A stretch of DNA of 39,479 nt, taken from CAZPMT01 sp964587655 (GTDB taxonomy: Bacteria > Hydrogenedentota > Hydrogenedentia > Hydrogenedentales > SLHB01). The notes under the pieces were generated by a model. The model had not been told where the DNA came from. It worked only from the letters and a program-made list of their open reading frames with translations, and made no database searches. Made by a program: the position numbers and the translations under genes. Numbering within the stretch: the stretch's first letter is position 1; each line of letters begins with the position of its first letter. Shown in pieces: positions 34,443 to 39,479 of the stretch. The DNA lies in the NCBI GenBank assembly GCA_964587655.1, contig CAZPMT010000041.1:1-39479 (forward strand), written 5' to 3'.

Positions 34443-35957
34443 TCAAAGTGTGTTCTGGAGGGCTAGCCGCTTGTTGACGGCGTTGACGTAGGCTTGGACG
34501 GCGGCTTCGATGATGTCGGTGCTGGCGCCGGCGCCGGTGAAGGTCTTCTTGCTTTCGTCGAACTTCACGACGACGTGGGCTTCGCCGAGGGCGTCTTTGC
34601 CGGGGGTCGCGGCGCGGATCGAGAACTCCTGCAGTGCGCCGTTGACGCCGGTGATCCGGTCGACGGCCTGGAAGGCTGCATCGACGGGGCCGTCGCCGGT
34701 GGCGGTATCCATAAGCACCAACTCGCCTTTCTTGAGGCGGACGTAGGCCATGGCCGGGTCGGTGCTCGAGGTGCGAACGGCATCGAGGTGATAGACCTCG
34801 AAGGTCTTGTCCTGCATGGCGACGACCAGTACGCGGAGGTCGTCCTCGAAGACTTCCTTTTTCCTGTCGGCCAACGCAATGAAACGCTCATACAACTCGG
34901 AAATCTCCTTGTCGTCCAAGTGATAGCCGAGTTCCTCGCACCGTTTCGTCAGGCCCGCGCGCCCGGAATGTTTGCCGAGCACGAGTTCGCTTCGGGGGCG
35001 CCCCACGGATTCGGGCGTCATGATCTCGTAGGTCGCCTTGTTCGCGATCATGCCGTGCTGGTGAATGCCGGACTCGTGCGCGAAGGCGTTGCGTCCGACG
35101 ATTGGCTTGTTAAAGGGGATCGCGAGGCCCGTGAGATTACCTAGCAGGCGGCTCGAGTTGTATATCTCGGCGGCCACGATGCCGGTCGTGTATGGGTGCG
35201 TGTCGTGACGCGTGCGCATGGCCATCACGACCTCCTCGAGCGAAGTGTTGCCCGCACGTTCGCCGATGCCGTAGATGGTGCATTCGATTTGGCGCGCGCC
35301 GCCGGCCACGGCAGCCAATGCGTTCGCGACGGCCAGCCCGAGATCGTTGTGGTTGTGCGACGAGAAGATGACCTTGTCCGACCCCGGTACGTTGGCGATG
35401 ACGTATTCGAACATCTGCTTGATCTCGGCGGGCGTCGTGTAGCCGACGGTGTCCGGAAGGTTGATCACGTCCGCGCCGGCGGCGATCGCCACCTTCGTTA
35501 TCTCGGCCAGGTAATCGAGGTCCGAGCGCGTCGCGTCCTCGGCGGAAAACTCGACGCGGCCGATGAGGCCCTTGGCCATGCGAACGCACTTACCGGCGCG
35601 TTCGAGCACCTCTTCACGGGTCATCTTCAGTTTGTGCTGGATATGGATATCGGACGTGGCGATGAAGGTATGCAGGACCGGCGACGCGGCGCCGTCGAGG
35701 GCCTTGGCGGCGCGCTCGATGTCGCCGGTGACGGTGCGGGCAAGGGCCGCCACGCGCGCCTTCTTGACCACCGAGGCCACCTTCTTCACGCTCTCGAATT
35801 CCTGGTCCGATGCGATGGGGAAGCCCGCTTCGATCGTGTCGACCCCGAGCCGCTCGAGCTGCTGGGCCATCTGCAGTTTCTCGTGGTCGTTCATGCTCGC
35901 GCCCGGAGATTGTTCCCCGTCTCGCAATGTCGTATCGAAGATCTCTACACGATCCAC
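34443..35957 (-). CDS. leuA: 2-isopropylmalate synthase
   Basis: The 504-residue enzyme condenses acetyl-CoA with 2-oxoisovalerate, the first step of leucine synthesis. It has the HMGL-like barrel start FDTTLRDGEQSPGASM, metal-binding SSHNHNDLGLAVAN, LPDTVGYTTPAEIKQM, GIGERAGNTSLEEVVMAM and HESGIHQHGMI, then a full C-terminal LeuA dimer/regulatory domain (ALQEFSIRAATPGKDALGEA, GAGASTDIIEAAVQAYVNA). That domain argues for true leuA with leucine feedback rather than homocitrate synthase, though citramalate synthase is not fully excluded. The GTG start has AAGGAG upstream at good spacing. No other leu or ilv gene is near; upstream on the same strand is a symporter 166 bp away. Confidence 0.93.
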   Translation of the reverse strand: MDRVEIFDTTLRDGEQSPGASMNDHEKLQMAQQLERLGVDTIEAGFPIASDQEFESVKKVASVVKKARVAALARTVTGDIERAAKALDGAASPVLHTFIATSDIHIQHKLKMTREEVLERAGKCVRMAKGLIGRVEFSAEDATRSDLDYLAEITKVAIAAGADVINLPDTVGYTTPAEIKQMFEYVIANVPGSDKVIFSSHNHNDLGLAVANALAAVAGGARQIECTIYGIGERAGNTSLEEVVMAMRTRHDTHPYTTGIVAAEIYNSSRLLGNLTGLAIPFNKPIVGRNAFAHESGIHQHGMIANKATYEIMTPESVGRPRSELVLGKHSGRAGLTKRCEELGYHLDDKEISELYERFIALADRKKEVFEDDLRVLVVAMQDKTFEVYHLDAVRTSSTDPAMAYVRLKKGELVLMDTATGDGPVDAAFQAVDRITGVNGALQEFSIRAATPGKDALGEAHVVVKFDESKKTFTGAGASTDIIEAAVQAYVNAVNKRLALQNTL

Positions 35958-36123
35958 GTCAAACTCTCCTTATCTGCGATGGAAGCGCCAAGAGACAGAG
36001 ATTATCAGAGCCTTCCGGCGGTTTCAATTCGCGTTTTCCGCACGGAGCATCGAAATGGGCTCTCTTTCTCCGGAAGTATGCGCACATGGCAAGCCGCAAT
36101 CGGAATCGGACACTTCCGCGAGG

Positions 36124-37890
36124 TCAGGCGGACGCCGGACGGCGGCTCAGCCGGACCCAAATAGCGCCCAGGCCCGCAAGGCCCAGACCCAGGACGGCGT
36201 CAAGCGCGAAAGCCAGGGAATCGGAGATCCAAGGCAACACGGCAAGCATCAGCAAGCCAATGGCAAGCACGCACATCCCGACAACGTAGAATGGCGACAG
36301 GATGTAACCGGCCTGGCGCGTCGTAGCAAGATCTTCTTCCAACTCGCCGATGGGCGTTCTCAGACGCTTGTGGAACGTCTCGATGCGTCCGCGGGCTTCG
36401 TCGCTTACCGGGGCGAGCAGACTCGCCGCCAACATCACCACGAGCGTGACGAAGGCAGTGCTCAAGAACAGAACGATCTCCATCTTGACGGCAAGCCCCC
36501 ATAGGACTAGCTCTCCGCTCGCGGGCTTCCACACGATACCGGAGAAGGCAACCTCCCTGTCGATCCGGGACAGGAAGAAGAGTCCGAGTCCCACCGAGAT
36601 GCCGCAGAGGAATCCGAGGATGGCCCCAGCATTGCTCGCCCTCTTGGAAAGAAGGCCCAGAAGCATGGGAATCGCCACAGGCGCGGTCGCGATGCCGAAG
36701 AGCGTCACCATGATCCGGAAGAGGTCCTCGGCCTTCCCCCGCGACATAAGGAAAGCCGTGGCCAAGCCGACGACGCCGATGACCAATGTCATCACGCGCC
36801 CGACAAACACGAGTTCCCGCTGAGACGCCTTTGGGCGCATAAGGCGGCGGTACACGTCGTTCGTAAGCACGCTCGCGCATACATTGTAGTCGCCGCTCAA
36901 CGTCGACATCGTCGCGGAGAACATGGCCGCCATCGCAAGCCCAAGCATGCCCGCAGGCAGCAGATTTGCGCACAATGTGGGGTAAATATCACCCGCGTCG
37001 GCCAACGCGGGGATGAATTGCCGGCCTGCAATCGCCGGGAAGAACATTATCGGCGGACCGATGACGTATAGGCCCACGACGAGCCAGCCGACTTTCAGTG
37101 CGTCCTTTTCCTTGGGCACGCAGTAGTATCGCTGGATCAACGACCAGTTGATGCTGCTCCACGCCAGCCCGTAGAGAAGTACGAGCGGGATGACATAGCT
37201 CCATCCGAACTCCGCCGAAGTCGGACTGAAAAATCCTTCCGGCGAGTTGTTGAGGATCTGGCCGAGGCCCCCGGCCCTGTGTATCGATAGCGGGAGGATC
37301 ACGAGAAGCCCCGCGCTGAGCACGACGAATTGGACGAAGTCGGTGACGGACACGGCCCACACGCCGCCCATGAACGTGTACAGAAGCATGACGCCGCCCG
37401 CGCCCAGGATGCTATACGTAATCGGTATGTCCGCGCAGATGGATATGAACTTGCCGGTGGCGTAGAGCTTGATCCCATCGTCGATGATCTTGACGGGGAT
37501 GCCCTGCCACGCGAACAATTGCCGGAGGACGGGTCCGTAGCGCATTTCCAGGTACTCGACCGGACTGTCGATGCGCGCGCGCCGCCAGCGTTTGGCGAAC
37601 AGCATCACGCTGAAAATCGTGGCCGGCACCGCTACCCACAGCAGCGTGACGCCCACCCAGCCGTAGCGGTAGCAGAGCGACGGATAGAAAACGAACGCGG
37701 CGACGCTGAAACTCGTCATGTAGAACGAGACGCCGCTGAGCCACCAGGGGATCGTGTTTGCGCCGGTGAAGTAATCCTTCATTCCGCGCATGTAGCGGTA
37801 GAAGTAGATTCCGATGCCCAGCATGATGGCAAAATAGCCGGCCAGCATCATGTAATCCGGAAACTGAAGGCTGCCGTGGGTCTGGATCAT
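36124..37890 (-). CDS. Sodium:solute symporter (SSS family)
   Basis: The 588-residue inner-membrane protein has about 13-14 hydrophobic helices. The start PDYMMLAGYFAIMLGIGIYF, the stretch MKDYFTGANTIPWWLSGVSF and AMFSATMSTLSGDYNVCASV with LTNDVYRRL are standard for the SSS family, which takes up sugars, organic acids or amino acids with Na+. ATG 37890 is chosen over a TTG at 37908. The gene begins 21 bases after the secreted TIM-barrel protein gene, so the two probably form an operon and handle the same sugar-like compound (inference). A cytoplasmic loop (DEARGRIETFHKRLRTPIGE) near the C-terminus is polar and charged. Confidence 0.92.
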   Translation of the reverse strand: MIQTHGSLQFPDYMMLAGYFAIMLGIGIYFYRYMRGMKDYFTGANTIPWWLSGVSFYMTSFSVAAFVFYPSLCYRYGWVGVTLLWVAVPATIFSVMLFAKRWRRARIDSPVEYLEMRYGPVLRQLFAWQGIPVKIIDDGIKLYATGKFISICADIPITYSILGAGGVMLLYTFMGGVWAVSVTDFVQFVVLSAGLLVILPLSIHRAGGLGQILNNSPEGFFSPTSAEFGWSYVIPLVLLYGLAWSSINWSLIQRYYCVPKEKDALKVGWLVVGLYVIGPPIMFFPAIAGRQFIPALADAGDIYPTLCANLLPAGMLGLAMAAMFSATMSTLSGDYNVCASVLTNDVYRRLMRPKASQRELVFVGRVMTLVIGVVGLATAFLMSRGKAEDLFRIMVTLFGIATAPVAIPMLLGLLSKRASNAGAILGFLCGISVGLGLFFLSRIDREVAFSGIVWKPASGELVLWGLAVKMEIVLFLSTAFVTLVVMLAASLLAPVSDEARGRIETFHKRLRTPIGELEEDLATTRQAGYILSPFYVVGMCVLAIGLLMLAVLPWISDSLAFALDAVLGLGLAGLGAIWVRLSRRPASA

Positions 37891-37911
37891 CGTGCGGGAC
37901 GTCCCCAACCG

Positions 37912-38748
37912 TTACTTGAACTTGGCCAACGAACGAAGGTACGCAACGGAATCGGCGATGGCCTGTTTCGTCTGTTCCTCGCTCAACTCAACGCCCTTGG
38001 TCCCCTCGAACTCGATCGTCACGGGCCCTTTGTAACCGTGTTCCTTCAGCACCTGAAGAATGCCCGGGAAATTGACCTTGCCCTTGCCCAACGCGGGGAA
38101 GTCCCAGGACTCACATTCGAGATTGTGGTCCTTGAGCTCGACTGTTCCCACGTAGTCGATGACCTTCTTGAGCTCAGCCACGGCGTCCGCGCCCTTGTTG
38201 TAGAACGTTATATTGCCCGTGTCGAAATTCACGCGCACGTTCGGGTGATTGATCGCCTTCATTGTCTCGATGTGAACGTCCGCGTTCGTGCCCAAGTCCC
38301 GATGCGTCTCCAACGTGATCGTGACGCCGTGTTGCTTCGCGATCTCCCCCGCCTTTCGGAGTCGCTCACAAGCCGCTTCCTTCGGGGCGTCGCCATGCTT
38401 CGGCGAGAGGAACATGTACTTCACACCCATCTTCTCGCAGACGGCAAGCTGTTGCGCGAGCGTGTCCACACTGTCTTCCTTCGACAGATCCGCGTCGCCG
38501 CGGATGACAAGGGCAGTCAGTTTGTTATCCTTGAGTTTCTTCATCACGGCGTCGACTTCGTTCGGCGCGGGCACGCTCAGGAAGACATAGTTGACGCCAA
38601 TCGAAGGCAGGTGCGGCCACGCCGCCTCCTGATACTTGCCGTAACTGGATATGCGGCACGCCAGCGGCCAACCACCGTCATCAGCGGCGGAGCAAATACC
38701 ACCTATCCACAAGACCAACAATCCGAGCAGAACATACCGCCTTTTCAT
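37912..38748 (-). CDS. Secreted sugar phosphate isomerase/epimerase-like TIM-barrel protein
   Basis: The 278-residue protein has a signal peptide (YVLLGLLVLWIGGICSAAD) followed by a xylose-isomerase-like barrel. Ligand-type residues are Glu in TITLETHRDLG, Asp in VNFDTGNIT, His in VELKDHNLE and Glu in TIEFEGTKG. ATG 38748 is chosen because the signal peptide starts there, with AAGGAG ten bases upstream. Exported members of this family are frequent in PVC-type bacteria and may act on 3-keto or other modified sugars in the periplasm. Its gene directly precedes the symporter. Confidence 0.85.
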   Translation of the reverse strand: MKRRYVLLGLLVLWIGGICSAADDGGWPLACRISSYGKYQEAAWPHLPSIGVNYVFLSVPAPNEVDAVMKKLKDNKLTALVIRGDADLSKEDSVDTLAQQLAVCEKMGVKYMFLSPKHGDAPKEAACERLRKAGEIAKQHGVTITLETHRDLGTNADVHIETMKAINHPNVRVNFDTGNITFYNKGADAVAELKKVIDYVGTVELKDHNLECESWDFPALGKGKVNFPGILQVLKEHGYKGPVTIEFEGTKGVELSEEQTKQAIADSVAYLRSLAKFK

Positions 38749-38921
38749 GGGACACCGTCTCCTTGTACCCATCCGCAAATCCGTCCCCGCTTGCCGCTTG
38801 GTGCGTCTTGCAACACGATAACGCAGCACACCAGCGGAGTTCCAGTTTCGGCAAGGGCCGGCACACGGCAAACGCATCTAGTCGTGTTAAACTCCTGATC
38901 GTCTTGTGCTAATACCCTCAC

Positions 38922-39008
38922 CGTCGTTCCGGCGCGGGCGGGAATCCATAAACACTGGACAGGACTTCATTCCGATGCCCTGGATTCCCGCCTGCGCGGG
39001 AATGACGG
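38922..39008. repeat. Two REP-like palindromes with fixed spacer
   Basis: Palindromes at 38922-38948 and 38980-39008 (TGGATTCCCGCCTGCGCGGG) flank a spacer containing CACTGGACAGGACTTCATTC. In reverse orientation this composite matches 5617-5702, including the spacer, so the same two-palindrome unit occurs at both ends of the window. Confidence 0.8.
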
Positions 39009-39073
39009 TGTCGGGCGTTGGTCCTAAAGTTCTCGCCAATTCCGCGGCCATGCGAAGGGTGTTGCGATAGCTT

Positions 39074-39208
39074 CTAGATTTCCCGGCGATCGATAATCGC
39101 GATCTCTTCGTCAGTAAGTTCGTAAAGCTCGTAGACGAGGTGGTCGATTTCCTCATCCGTGACGGTAATTTGGCGTTCGAGGAGGCCCCGCTCGTGCTCC
39201 GTTTTCAC
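39074..39208 (-). pseudogene. C-terminal tail of a DNA methyltransferase/restriction-type gene
   Basis: A 44-residue frame reads RQITVTDEEIDHLVYELYEL and ends TDEEIAIIDRREI. This ending (ID-LVYELY-LT-EEI-I) closes many type IIS-like and Eco57I-type adenine methyltransferases and their stand-alone remnants. An in-frame TGA lies five codons before the GTG, so only the tail remains, cut off from its body. It could be expressed as a tiny protein, but relic is more likely. Confidence 0.55.
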
Positions 39209-39384
39209 CGGCTGCGAGACTCACCGCCCTGTCACCGGGCAAGAATAACCCTTGCTCTCGCGCCACCGGATGCCGTATACTTCGATCAATCCAAGACATT
39301 GGAGTTGGATCGCCCGTGCAAGGGCGAGCGTAGGGCGCTCCCGAAAGGGGTCGCCTTATTTACTTCTCGGGGCGAATACTTTTC

Positions 39385-39409
39385 CGTATCCCCGCAGGCG
39401 GGAATCCAG
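39385..39409. repeat. Single REP-like palindrome
   Basis: CCCCGCAGGCGGGAATCCAG is another copy of the GGATTCCCGC family, directly downstream of the GIY-YIG nuclease stop codon. The stretch 39209-39384 beside it contains no gene that I can support. Confidence 0.65.
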
Positions 39410-39411
39410 TG

Positions 39412-39479
39412 TCATTGCAGTTCATCCGACAAGTCGCGCCATTCGGGGTTCTCGCGTTCGATGAGTTCCAGCTTCCAGG
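39412..39479 (-). CDS. GIY-YIG nuclease family protein, C-terminal end only
   Basis: The last 21 codons read WKLELIERENPEWRDLSDEL and a final Gln before TGA. The pattern WK-LI-NPEW-DL is the usual C-terminus of small stand-alone GIY-YIG endonucleases (about 90-100 residues). The catalytic GIY-YIG part lies beyond the right edge. Such genes are often found next to REP-like palindromes, as here. Confidence 0.7.
   Translation of the reverse strand, partial: WKLELIERENPEWRDLSDELQ

Noticed and set aside
37330..38898. 522-codon open frame on the plus strand
   Set aside because: Antisense to the symporter and the TIM-barrel protein, both with clear motifs. The sequence is low-quality Arg/His-rich shadow.
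1..39479. tRNA or rRNA genes
   Set aside because: No cloverleaf with the usual T-arm sequence or conserved rRNA stretch was noticed in the gaps; a covariance-model search would be needed to exclude small RNAs.

Overview
The window reads as a chromosomal stretch of a GC-rich, diderm, free-living bacterium. RND and ABC efflux systems with periplasmic adaptors, a lipoprotein signal and a peptidoglycan-recycling operon point to a Gram-negative envelope. A TIR-CHAT-STAND-TPR gene, GLUG repeats with a Glu/Gly-rich tail and C-terminal anchor, two sugar-isomerase TIM barrels, a sodium:solute symporter and many foldback repeats fit the deep-branching PVC-like / Hydrogenedentes / Lentisphaerae type of genome. 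That placement is inference from gene style; no rRNA or marker gene here proves it.

Left end (1-5979): an IS630-family element, cut by the window edge, has inserted at a TA dinucleotide into the 3' end of a large TIR-CHAT-STAND-TPR gene read on the minus strand. That gene also carries a 175-bp miniature inverted-repeat element with a 5-bp target duplication and a 2-nt frameshift, so it is a decaying immune-type gene. About 670 bp of gene-free DNA follows, filled with REP-like palindromes.

Transport block (5980-18399): a minus-strand MacB-type operon (ATPase, adaptor, permease) is divergent from a plus-strand RND operon (adaptor lipoprotein and two different RND permeases). Foldback elements sit in both intergenic gaps of the RND operon. 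No outer-membrane channel gene is present.

Cell-wall recycling block (18521-26073, minus strand): a BadF-type sugar kinase fused to MurQ, a SpoIID/LytB protein and AnmK, with overlapping ends, followed by a sphingosine-1-phosphate-lyase-like PLP enzyme and an unrecognised Rossmann-like protein. A 53-bp palindromic repeat occurs as a tandem pair twice: between the last two genes, and in frame inside the kinase-MurQ fusion as its linker.

Plus-strand mixed block (26498-34293): a small secreted protein with a good sigma70-type promoter, a REC-PAS-GGDEF protein overlapping a TIM-barrel isomerase/epimerase by ATGA, a GLUG surface protein, a secreted lipase-like hydrolase, and a pair of 2-hydroxyacyl-CoA dehydratase / benzoyl-CoA reductase family subunits without their activase.

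Right end (34443-39479, minus strand): leuA, a sodium:solute symporter and a secreted TIM-barrel protein, then a repeat-rich edge with the tail of a DNA-methyltransferase-like gene and the C-terminus of a GIY-YIG nuclease. The REP composite at this edge is a second copy of the one near 5.6 kb.
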